Below are positions 6,745-14,283 of a stretch of DNA of 16,414 nt, one piece after another. Every line of letters starts with the position of its first letter. The first letter of the stretch is position 1. Position numbers and translations under genes: made by a program. The notes beneath the pieces are model-generated. The model did no database searches. It had not been told where the DNA came from and saw only the letters and a list, made by a program, of their open reading frames with translations. The stretch comes from an uncultured Erysipelotrichaceae bacterium (GTDB taxonomy: Bacteria; Bacillota_I; Bacilli_A; RF39; UBA660). The DNA lies in NCBI GenBank assembly GCA_902783215.1, contig CACZQD010000141.1, positions 1-16,414 on the forward strand, written 5' to 3'.

Positions 6745-7263
6745 ATGAATTCAGAAAAACTACAAAATTTATTATTAAATGCTATAGAAAAGGAAGGTAT
6801 TTCTCAAAGGGAACTTTCGAGATTAAGTGGAATAAGTAGAAGTACTTTAAATGATATTGTTAATGGAAAAATAAAAAAAATCAAATTAGATGATCTTTAT
6901 CAAATAGCAAATATATTGAAATTAAATTTAGAAAAATTGCTAGAGGCGTGTGGATTTAAGAGCGTAATAAATTCGTTAAATGTCGATAGATATGAAGGTA
7001 TGTCTGATAGAGAATTAAAAGAATTATTGGATAAATATTCTGAATCTGAATTTGAATTGCTAGATTGGGATGCCAAAAAAAGAAAACAATGTTCTGAAGT
7101 TGGTAAAAAACTATTTGATATTCAAAATAGAATAGAAACTTCTGAAAGATTAAATAAGAATTATACAAAAAAAGAAATATCAGAAGACATTAAGCAGGTA
7201 ATTGAAGAACTTAAACCGATACAACAAAAATATGATTATTCAAAATTACCAAGAAATAAGTAG
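6745..7263 (+). CDS. XRE-family helix-turn-helix regulator of the defence operon
   Basis: A 172-residue protein with a Cro/C1-type HTH at residues 5-66: GISQRELSRLSGISRSTLNDIVNGK gives helices 2 and 3, and LDDLYQIANILKLNLEKLL the last helices. A charged, helical C-terminal half of unknown role follows (about 67-172) and shows no peptidase or sensor domain. The start has AGTAGGG 5-11 bases upstream. It is the first gene of the plus-strand operon; its stop codon is joined to the AGGAGG of the restriction-modification gene 11 bases later. Such regulators placed before restriction-modification genes often act as controller proteins that delay nuclease expression on entry into a new host. Here the gene is longer than classic C proteins of about 80 residues. 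An inverted repeat over the promoter is the likely binding site. Confidence 0.85.
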   Translation: MNSEKLQNLLLNAIEKEGISQRELSRLSGISRSTLNDIVNGKIKKIKLDDLYQIANILKLNLEKLLEACGFKSVINSLNVDRYEGMSDRELKELLDKYSESEFELLDWDAKKRKQCSEVGKKLFDIQNRIETSERLNKNYTKKEISEDIKQVIEELKPIQQKYDYSKLPRNK

Positions 7264-7274
7264 GAGGAATTAAC

Positions 7275-10200
7275 ATGATAAAAAAGGAAAATATAAAACA
7301 ATTATTAGAATTAATGCATTATTCAACAAATGATAATAATGTATATATAAGATTTTTTGATAATTCGGCAAGTATAATGGTTGATTTAAGAGACGAAAGT
7401 ATAAAATATCCTGATGAATTAAAAGTTAATGATAGAACTACATCAAACTTTGAACATCCAGAAAATTTTGTTGTATTAGAATGCGTTACTAGATTATTAT
7501 CTAAAGGCTATTTTGCTAGAAATCTTGAACTTGAACCGAGATGGCAATTAGGTAGAGGTGCTTCTGGTGGTAAAGCGGACATTTTAGTAAAAGATAACAA
7601 TGGACATGAATTTTTAATTGTTGAATGTAAAACATATGGTGAAGAATTTGAAAAAGCTTGGCAAAAAACATTATTAGATGGTGACCAATTATTTAGTTAT
7701 GCACAACAGATTAAAAAAACTCAATATTTATGCTTATACGCTTCAAATATTGAGAATAATGAACTTATTTATGCTGACAGAATTATGACTTTAAAAGATA
7801 ATGAAGATTATCTAAAAACGTTAAAAGTATCACAAAGATTAAGATATAAAGATGCAAGTGATGTGAAAGAATTATATAAGGTTTGGAAAGATATATATAA
7901 TTTAGAATATGAAGAAACAGGAGTTTTTGAAGATTGCGTTGCACCTTATGAAATCAATAAAGTATATTCTATTAATGATTTAAAAAGTGTTAGTTTTGAA
8001 GATACACAAAAAAAATATAATGAATTTGCAACAATTTTAAGACAACATAACGTTTCTGGACATGAAAATGCATTTGATAAATTAATAAATATATTTCTAG
8101 CAAAAATAGTTGATGAAATACAACATCCAAATAGTTTGAAATTTAATTGGAAAGGAATAGCATTTGATGATTATTATCAATTACAAGATAGATTGCAAAA
8201 ATTATATAAAGATGGTATGCAAAAATTCTTAAATGAAGAAGTTACATATATAGATAATAAACAAATTACAGATGCTTTTAAATTATTTAAAAATGACCCG
8301 GATGCTACTAAGGATAAAGTCATGGAATATTTTAGAGAATTAAAATTCTTTACTAATAATGACTTTGCATTTATTGATGTGCATAACGAGGAATTGTTTA
8401 AACAAAATTCAGAAATATTATTAAAAATGGTTAAAATGTTTCAAGATATAAAATTAAAGACAGAAGAACAAAATCAATTTTTAGGAGATTTATTTGAAGG
8501 TTTTTTAGATGACGGTATTAAGCAAAGTGAAGGTCAATTCTTTACCCCGTTACCTATAACTAGGTTTATAGTATCTTCTTTACCATTAAAAGAAATAATT
8601 GATGAAAATGATAATTATCCAAAAGTAATAGATTATGCATGTGGGGCAGGACATTTTTTAAATGAATATGCATCACAAGTAAAAAAATATTTTAATAATG
8701 AAGAGGAATTACAAAATTGTTATTCAGAAATAGATGGCATTGAAAAAGAATATAGATTGTCAAAGGTATCTAAAGTATCGGCTTTTATGTATGGTCAGGA
8801 TAATATAAATATTACATATGGCGATGCATTAGCTGAAAATAAGAATATAAAAAATGGTACTTATGATATTTTAATTGCTAATCCACCTTATTCTGTAAAA
8901 GGATTTTTAGAAACTTTAACAGAAGATGAGAGAAATAATTATTCTCTTATAAATTTAGTTAATAAGAATGCGTATTCTACTAATAACTCTATTGAAACAT
9001 TCTTTGTTGAAAGAGCAAAACAATTGTTGAAACCTGGTGGGGTTGCCGGAATAATTTTACCAGTATCATTATTGACAAACGGAAGTAATCTCTATACAAC
9101 AGCAAGAGAAATTATTCTTCAATATTTTGATATTATTAGTATTGTTGAACTACCTAGTGGTACATTTGGAGCTACTGGCACAAACACTGTTACATTATTT
9201 TTAAGAAAAAAAGATGAAAATCCATCATTAGCGGAACATTTAAAAAATAGAGTTGATTCATGGTTTAATGGAAATTTTGTTAAAGACAAAGTGTTTGATG
9301 ACATTGAATTGATGAAATCGTATTTATATATGCAAAATATAGATTTTAATGATTATATGGAGTTTCTAAAAGAACATAAAATAAATGATAATCTAAAAAA
9401 ACATGAATTATTTAAAGCTTATTTGAATGATACAAAAGTAAGAAATGTAAATAAAATTTTAGAAATTGAAAAAGATAAGTTATTTTACTATATGTTGGTA
9501 TCAAATCAAAATAATGATGTTGTAATTGTAAATGCCCCTTCAAGTAAGGATGATGTAAAAAAATATTTAGGATATGAGTGGTCAAATAGAAAAGGCTCAG
9601 AAGGAATAAAATATATTGGTTCTAATAATGATTTAGATAATACTTTATCTAAAAATAAAGGAATTGAAAAAATCAAAACCCCATTATTTAATCAAGAAGA
9701 TTTATATGATGACAGTAAGATTAACTCATGTATAAGAAATAATTATCTTAATAGTTCTATATCTGAAAATGAAATTATTAAGAAGGTAAGGTTACATAAA
9801 TTATTAAATTTTAAGAAAACTGTATTTGATAAAAGCATTAATATTTCGATAGACGATATAACTGAAATTAATTCAAAATATCCACAAAAAAATATTAATA
9901 GTTTACTGCTACCTATTTCAGGCCCAACAACAAAAGTATCAAACGATGAATTATTGGACAAAGGAAATATACCAGTAATAAGGCAAGATAAAACAATTTT
10001 AATTAATGGTTATGTAAATAATTCAAATCCAATTACAGATTTACCTTTAATTGTATTTGGAGACCATAATTGCTCTTATAAATATGTTGATTTTAATTTT
10101 GTTAGAGGAGCAGATGGAACTCAATTATTAAAATTTAATAAAGATGTAAATACGAAATACGTTTATTATCTTTTGAGCACAATTAGAATAAAAAATGAAG

Positions 10201-10904
10201 ATAAATATGAACGCCATTTTAAATATCTTAAAGATCAAAATATACCTGTTCCACCAATGGATATACAATTGAAAATTGTCAAAGAATGTGAAGCTATAGA
10301 TAGTGAATTTAAAAAAATTAAAGAAGAGATAAGTAGTTATAATAAGATGATAAATGATATATATGATAATAGTGTAAATAAAGCTACTTTTACAGTTAGA
10401 TTAGATGACAGAAGCAAATTTAAATTATCTATTGGTAATAGAGTTCTAAAGAGCGAATTAAAAGAAGATGGTAATATTCCTGTTATTAGTGCAAATGTTA
10501 ATGAAATATTTGGAACTATTGATAAAGAAATTATTGATGATTATACTGGACCATATATTTTATGGGGTATTGATGGAGATTGGATGGTTAAATATATAGA
10601 AAAAAATACAAAGTTCTATCCTACAGATCATTGCGGTTATATTAGAATTTTGGATGATTCAATAAATCCACTTTATTTTTCAAAAATGTTGGAAATTGAA
10701 GGATTAAAACAAAGGTTTTCAAGAAGCAATAGAGCGTCAACTGATAGAGTTTCATCACTATCTATAAAATTACCTAGTGTTGAAATACAAAATAATGTGT
10801 TTAATAAAGTAAATGAGTACAATAAAAAGATAAGTGAATTATCAAAAAAAATATCTGAATTTGAAATAAAAAGACATGAAATAATTAACAATTTTTTAAA
10901 TTAG
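7275..10904 (+). CDS. Fused type IIG-like restriction-modification enzyme (nuclease, adenine methylase, two specificity domains)
   Basis: A single 1209-residue chain that should both methylate and cut DNA. Residues 80-125 hold a PD-(D/E)XK-type nuclease core with D102 and E117-x-K119 (IVECKTYG), like the N-terminal domain of type I R subunits. A helical linker follows to about 400. The gamma-class N6-adenine methylase spans about 400-720, with GQFFTP (420-425), the SAM-binding motif DYACGAGHFL (453-462) and catalytic NPPY (536-539). The C-terminal third has two HsdS-like target-recognition domains, about 880-1010 and 1030-1180. Each has a GNIPVI-type strand and ends in a conserved segment (IPVPPMDIQ, then IKLPSVEIQ) and coiled-coil helices. 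There is no translocase motor. Two TRDs suggest a bipartite recognition sequence, as in HsdS or type IIB enzymes. TAGGAGGAATTAAC before the ATG is an excellent ribosome-binding site. Specificity cannot be read from sequence. Confidence 0.9.
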   Translation: MIKKENIKQLLELMHYSTNDNNVYIRFFDNSASIMVDLRDESIKYPDELKVNDRTTSNFEHPENFVVLECVTRLLSKGYFARNLELEPRWQLGRGASGGKADILVKDNNGHEFLIVECKTYGEEFEKAWQKTLLDGDQLFSYAQQIKKTQYLCLYASNIENNELIYADRIMTLKDNEDYLKTLKVSQRLRYKDASDVKELYKVWKDIYNLEYEETGVFEDCVAPYEINKVYSINDLKSVSFEDTQKKYNEFATILRQHNVSGHENAFDKLINIFLAKIVDEIQHPNSLKFNWKGIAFDDYYQLQDRLQKLYKDGMQKFLNEEVTYIDNKQITDAFKLFKNDPDATKDKVMEYFRELKFFTNNDFAFIDVHNEELFKQNSEILLKMVKMFQDIKLKTEEQNQFLGDLFEGFLDDGIKQSEGQFFTPLPITRFIVSSLPLKEIIDENDNYPKVIDYACGAGHFLNEYASQVKKYFNNEEELQNCYSEIDGIEKEYRLSKVSKVSAFMYGQDNINITYGDALAENKNIKNGTYDILIANPPYSVKGFLETLTEDERNNYSLINLVNKNAYSTNNSIETFFVERAKQLLKPGGVAGIILPVSLLTNGSNLYTTAREIILQYFDIISIVELPSGTFGATGTNTVTLFLRKKDENPSLAEHLKNRVDSWFNGNFVKDKVFDDIELMKSYLYMQNIDFNDYMEFLKEHKINDNLKKHELFKAYLNDTKVRNVNKILEIEKDKLFYYMLVSNQNNDVVIVNAPSSKDDVKKYLGYEWSNRKGSEGIKYIGSNNDLDNTLSKNKGIEKIKTPLFNQEDLYDDSKINSCIRNNYLNSSISENEIIKKVRLHKLLNFKKTVFDKSINISIDDITEINSKYPQKNINSLLLPISGPTTKVSNDELLDKGNIPVIRQDKTILINGYVNNSNPITDLPLIVFGDHNCSYKYVDFNFVRGADGTQLLKFNKDVNTKYVYYLLSTIRIKNEDKYERHFKYLKDQNIPVPPMDIQLKIVKECEAIDSEFKKIKEEISSYNKMINDIYDNSVNKATFTVRLDDRSKFKLSIGNRVLKSELKEDGNIPVISANVNEIFGTIDKEIIDDYTGPYILWGIDGDWMVKYIEKNTKFYPTDHCGYIRILDDSINPLYFSKMLEIEGLKQRFSRSNRASTDRVSSLSIKLPSVEIQNNVFNKVNEYNKKISELSKKISEFEIKRHEIINNFLN

Positions 10905-10918
10905 AAATGAGGATAGAT

Positions 10919-11584
10919 ATGAATTATAATATAGTTGGAAAAATTTATATATTAACTAATCCATCTTTTCCAGATTATGTTAAGATTGGATATTCTAAAA
11001 ATGTAGAAGAAAGATTAAATAGATTAAATAATTCAGAAGCAGTACCTTTTGCTTTTAGATTATATGCTACATATGATGTAGAAACTCAATCTGCTGATAA
11101 AGTATTACATAAAATAATCGATAAATTAAATGCTGATTTGAGAAGTATAGATACAATAAATGATAAAGTGAGAGTTAGAGAGTTTTATTTAATATCTCCA
11201 GAAGATGCTTATGAATTATTAGAGGATATTGCAATTATTAGTGGTACTAAAGATAGGCTTCATTTATATAAACCAACAAAAGAAGAAGTAATCGAAGAAG
11301 AAACTGCTGAAAAGAACAGAGAATTATCAAAAAATAGACATCATTTTAAAGAAATAAAATTTAAATCTAGTTTAACTAATAAAACATATTATTCAAAAAC
11401 GAAAGATGATGGCACATTAGGGATATATGAAGAAGCAACAAATATGGAAGTTCCTAATAATAGTAATCCATCAAAAAAGCAAATATTATTACAAGCTGTT
11501 AAAGATTTAAATGGTGAAGTAGAAAGTGATATTACTTTATATCAATTACAACATAGATTAGAAAAATTAGTAATAAAGGATTAA
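10919..11584 (+). CDS. GIY-YIG nuclease-domain protein (T5orf172-like) with unknown C-terminal domain
   Basis: About 221 residues. The N-terminal 100 form a GIY-YIG nuclease of the T5orf172/Mug113 type. GKIYIL (residues 7-12) is the GIY-like strand, YVKIGYS (20-26) the YIG-like strand, then come the catalytic-type Arg in EERLNRL, a His near residue 64, and Glu in REFYLI near 88. The second half (from about 115) is charged and then contains KTYYSKTKDDGTLGIYEEA, a domain I do not recognise. I prefer the ATG at 10919, which has GAGGA 6-10 bases upstream. An ATG at 10907 in the same frame would add four residues but has no ribosome-binding site. The gene follows the restriction enzyme by 14 bases and precedes the membrane-protein gene by 4, so it belongs to the same transcript. 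It could be an extra restriction nuclease, a nicking partner of the modification enzyme, or an independent defence effector. Confidence 0.8.
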   Translation: MNYNIVGKIYILTNPSFPDYVKIGYSKNVEERLNRLNNSEAVPFAFRLYATYDVETQSADKVLHKIIDKLNADLRSIDTINDKVRVREFYLISPEDAYELLEDIAIISGTKDRLHLYKPTKEEVIEEETAEKNRELSKNRHHFKEIKFKSSLTNKTYYSKTKDDGTLGIYEEATNMEVPNNSNPSKKQILLQAVKDLNGEVESDITLYQLQHRLEKLVIKD

Positions 11585-11588
11585 TTTC

Positions 11589-12110
11589 ATGAAAGTAAAA
11601 GATTTTATAGATTTTATTAAATTACCACCAAATATATTAGCAGCTGTGTCACTTGTCTCAGGAATTATTTTATTTATTCCAGATAAATTGGCAAAAAAAA
11701 TGTACATGTATGATTTTAGAAATGATTATGGTTTTATTGTTTCAATTGTTTTCTTAATAAGTTTTTCTATTTTACTGGTCTTATTAACAACTACAATATA
11801 TAAAAAAATTGATAAAAAAATAAAGTATAGATTGTTAAAGAAGAAACAAATAAAGTATTTGTTAAATGCAGAAAAATCTAAAGTTAAACTTCTTAAAAAA
11901 TTTATAAAAGCTGAAACACATACATTACAAATTAATCAAAACGATGGATTAACAGTCGAATTGGCACATTTCGGTTTTATTGCAATGGCAGGCAGTACAC
12001 AGGCTGTTGATTTTGGATATAATAACGAAATGTATGTAATTTATTTTTTACAACCTTGGGTAATTAATCTTATAAATGAAAATGACGAATTAAAAAAAAT
12101 ATATATGTAG
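11589..12110 (+). CDS. Two-helix membrane protein resembling superinfection exclusion protein B
   Basis: A 173-residue protein with two strong transmembrane helices, about residues 14-31 (ILAAVSLVSGIILFI) and 47-70 (GFIVSIVFLISFSILLVLL). The stretch joining them, LAKKMYMYDFRNDYG, matches the SieB-like pattern in which a LG...DFRN(E/D)Y segment separates two hydrophobic helices. The remaining roughly 100 residues are basic and then mixed, probably cytoplasmic. SieB of phage P22 aborts infection by unrelated phages; homologues occur in prophages and defence islands. The assignment rests on pattern memory. AAGGA at the very end of the preceding gene serves as the ribosome-binding site, four bases separate the genes, and coupling is likely. 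It may work with the GIY-YIG protein or be a separate exclusion factor. Confidence 0.65.
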   Translation: MKVKDFIDFIKLPPNILAAVSLVSGIILFIPDKLAKKMYMYDFRNDYGFIVSIVFLISFSILLVLLTTTIYKKIDKKIKYRLLKKKQIKYLLNAEKSKVKLLKKFIKAETHTLQINQNDGLTVELAHFGFIAMAGSTQAVDFGYNNEMYVIYFLQPWVINLINENDELKKIYM

Positions 12111-12138
12111 TACATATGAATATAATGTCATAATGTCA
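12103..12138 (+). promoter_or_regulatory. Palindrome and tandem TAATGTCA repeats in front of the Gabija pair
   Basis: A perfect 15-bp palindrome (12103-12117, centred on the stop codon of the preceding gene) is followed by two exact tandem copies of TAATGTCA (12123-12138). A TATAAT-like hexamer (12121-12126) overlaps them, but no -35 box is clear. The 20 bases 12119-12138 match the reverse complement of 4647-4666 in the candidate oriT at 19 positions. This 64-base gap is the only break of any size in the operon. Confidence 0.45.
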
Positions 12139-12174
12139 CAATATTCAAAATTTATAAAGTGAGGCGTATGTCAT

Positions 12175-14283
12175 ATGCAAATAAAAAAAATTAAAATATT
12201 AAATTATAAAAAATTGCTAAATATTGATCTTAATTTAGAAAATGATATCACATTAATTGCAGGCCCAAATAATGCTGGAAAAACTTCAATTGTTGAGATT
12301 TTTAAATTTTTATTTACTGATAATAAAAATAAAATTGAATTATCAGAATTAAATACAAAATTGCTGAATGATTGGATTCAAACTTTTTATATCAATTATG
12401 AAACTGTTATAAAAGGGAACTTTAATGATGATGAATTACCTGTTCAATTAACTGATTTTTTCTTGAAATTTCCAATTAATGATATCAATATATTGCCAAT
12501 TATAAATATAGAGGTTATATATGACAAAAAAAATGATAGATTGACAGATATAATTAGATATTCATATGAATTAGATGATTCAAATTCTATATATTTTAAG
12601 TATAAGTGTTGCCTGAATGAAGACAAATTCAAAAAGAATTTAATAGAAAATAATAAAAAAATATTATCTAGATATAAAAATGAAAACACAAATGAAACTC
12701 AGAAAATATTATCAATTAAAAGAATCATCAAAAAAATATTTCAATCATCAATTGATGAAACATATTATTATACTAATTCTGATTATTCTGATGAAAATCA
12801 TATTAAAACAAGTGAATTTAAATCATTATTTAATGTGAAAATTGTTAATGCGTTAAGAAAATTAGATGATGAAAAGAATGATTCTAATTATTCACTAAGT
12901 AAATCAATGATTAGTATTGCATCTAAAAAAGATGAGTTTTCTACTAAATTAAATAATATATCTGACTCTTTATATCAAAAGTTGGAAGAAAATAATATTG
13001 AGGATTTTATTTTAAAAGAGAGTATGTCAAATTTTAACTCAGAATTACGTAACACATCAGGTAGCGAATATTTTGCTAAAATTGGTTTGTTAATTAATCC
13101 TGAATTAGATGATCTTAATAATTTACTAAAAGAAACAACTACAGCACAATATGATGTAAATGCTTATAATTTAGAAGAATATTCACAAGGACTTGGATAT
13201 AGTAATATGGTATATATGCATATGATCCAACAAAGTTTTGAGAATAGCGTTGAACAATCTAAAATAAATATTATGATTATCGAAGAACCTGAATCTCATA
13301 TGCATCCGCAAATGCAATCTTCTTTTTTTAAAAAAATATTATCATATTATGGTAAAAATGAGTCTCAGTGTATAATATCTACCCATTCTACTGAAATTGT
13401 AAACAATATAGAAGATATAAGAAAGATTAGAGTTATAAGAAATACCGAAAATGCATTTGAATCAAAAATGTATGATTTAAAAATATTTTTTGATAGAATA
13501 TTTGAAAAAAAATATGATGAAACAATAACAAAGATAGATTTTTATAATTTCTTTTTTACAGTTGGTTTTCCAAATTTAATTTTTTCTAATAAGGCGATAC
13601 TATTTGAAGGTGATTCTGAAAGAATTCTTTTAAAAAACATTATAAAAAAAGAGTATAAAGAATTGTATAGTGATTATATATCCTATGTTCAAGTTGGTGG
13701 TGCATACGCAAAAAATTACTTTGATTTACTAAAGTATTTAAATATAAAAACCTTAGTGTTAACTGATATAGATTATGGTACTGATGATATAAGCAAAGAT
13801 GATATTTTAAATTCTAGTTCCACTAATGCAACAATTAATTATGGGCATAAGGCTTTATCAAATTTTTTAACAGATCCGGATTCACAAATTGAATCCCTTG
13901 AAGGAAATATTTCCGAAAGTACTATAAAAGACATTTATAAAAGTTTTAATAACAATGATAATAATGCTCTAATAGGAATTTTTACGCAGACTAGTGATGA
14001 TTGTTATTCAAGAACGTTAGAAGAAGCTATGCTAACTAAATATTTGAATATGATGATTTGGGATACAAAAACAAAAGAAGAGTGGCTTGAATTTCGCAAA
14101 AATAGTAATCTTAAATTTTCTATTCCTAGAAAAAAGGATGATATAAGTATAAGAGATATAATAATAAGTAGTTCAAACAATAAGGTTGATTTTATGTATT
14201 CTGTTATTTTAACATCTAAACAGTCTGATATGTTACCTAATTATATTAAAAAAGGATTGGCATGGTTAGATGGAAAAGAATAA
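12175..14283 (+). CDS. gajA: Gabija GajA-like OLD-family ATPase/TOPRIM endonuclease
   Basis: GajA is a DNA endonuclease whose ABC-type ATPase domain senses nucleotides and controls a TOPRIM nuclease. With GajB it forms the Gabija anti-phage complex. The 702-residue protein has Walker A GPNNAGKTS (30-38), a signature-like YSQGLGYSN (336-344), Walker B IMIIEEPESHMHPQ (366-379) and an H-loop, STHST (402-406). A TOPRIM domain follows, with E478 in LFEGDSER, D531-x-D533 in LTDIDYG, and a later acidic pair in RTLEEAM (E616/E617). Both catalytic centres look intact. It is about 120 residues longer than the best-known GajA, with extra length in the insertion between Walker A and the signature. A weak GTGAGG lies 10 bases before the ATG. 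The stop overlaps the start of the UvrD-like gene by 14 bases, as in Gabija operons. A stand-alone class 1 OLD nuclease is the alternative, made unlikely by the helicase partner. Confidence 0.85.
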   Translation: MQIKKIKILNYKKLLNIDLNLENDITLIAGPNNAGKTSIVEIFKFLFTDNKNKIELSELNTKLLNDWIQTFYINYETVIKGNFNDDELPVQLTDFFLKFPINDINILPIINIEVIYDKKNDRLTDIIRYSYELDDSNSIYFKYKCCLNEDKFKKNLIENNKKILSRYKNENTNETQKILSIKRIIKKIFQSSIDETYYYTNSDYSDENHIKTSEFKSLFNVKIVNALRKLDDEKNDSNYSLSKSMISIASKKDEFSTKLNNISDSLYQKLEENNIEDFILKESMSNFNSELRNTSGSEYFAKIGLLINPELDDLNNLLKETTTAQYDVNAYNLEEYSQGLGYSNMVYMHMIQQSFENSVEQSKINIMIIEEPESHMHPQMQSSFFKKILSYYGKNESQCIISTHSTEIVNNIEDIRKIRVIRNTENAFESKMYDLKIFFDRIFEKKYDETITKIDFYNFFFTVGFPNLIFSNKAILFEGDSERILLKNIIKKEYKELYSDYISYVQVGGAYAKNYFDLLKYLNIKTLVLTDIDYGTDDISKDDILNSSSTNATINYGHKALSNFLTDPDSQIESLEGNISESTIKDIYKSFNNNDNNALIGIFTQTSDDCYSRTLEEAMLTKYLNMMIWDTKTKEEWLEFRKNSNLKFSIPRKKDDISIRDIIISSSNNKVDFMYSVILTSKQSDMLPNYIKKGLAWLDGKE

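Noticed and set aside
6956..7168. Antisense frame opposite the XRE gene
   Set aside because: It is a Phe/Ile/Tyr-rich shadow of the AT-rich real gene. The same applies to antisense frames at 9119-9304, 9743-9961, 10673-10891 and 12444-12689.
12168..12194. Alternative ATG seven bases before the gajA start
   Set aside because: It is in a different frame and hits a stop after eight codons; the frame from 12175 encodes the conserved N-terminus.
12175..14283. PARIS or retron-type system for the ATPase/TOPRIM gene
   Set aside because: ATPase and TOPRIM are fused in one chain and the partner is a UvrD-like helicase, which is the Gabija arrangement.
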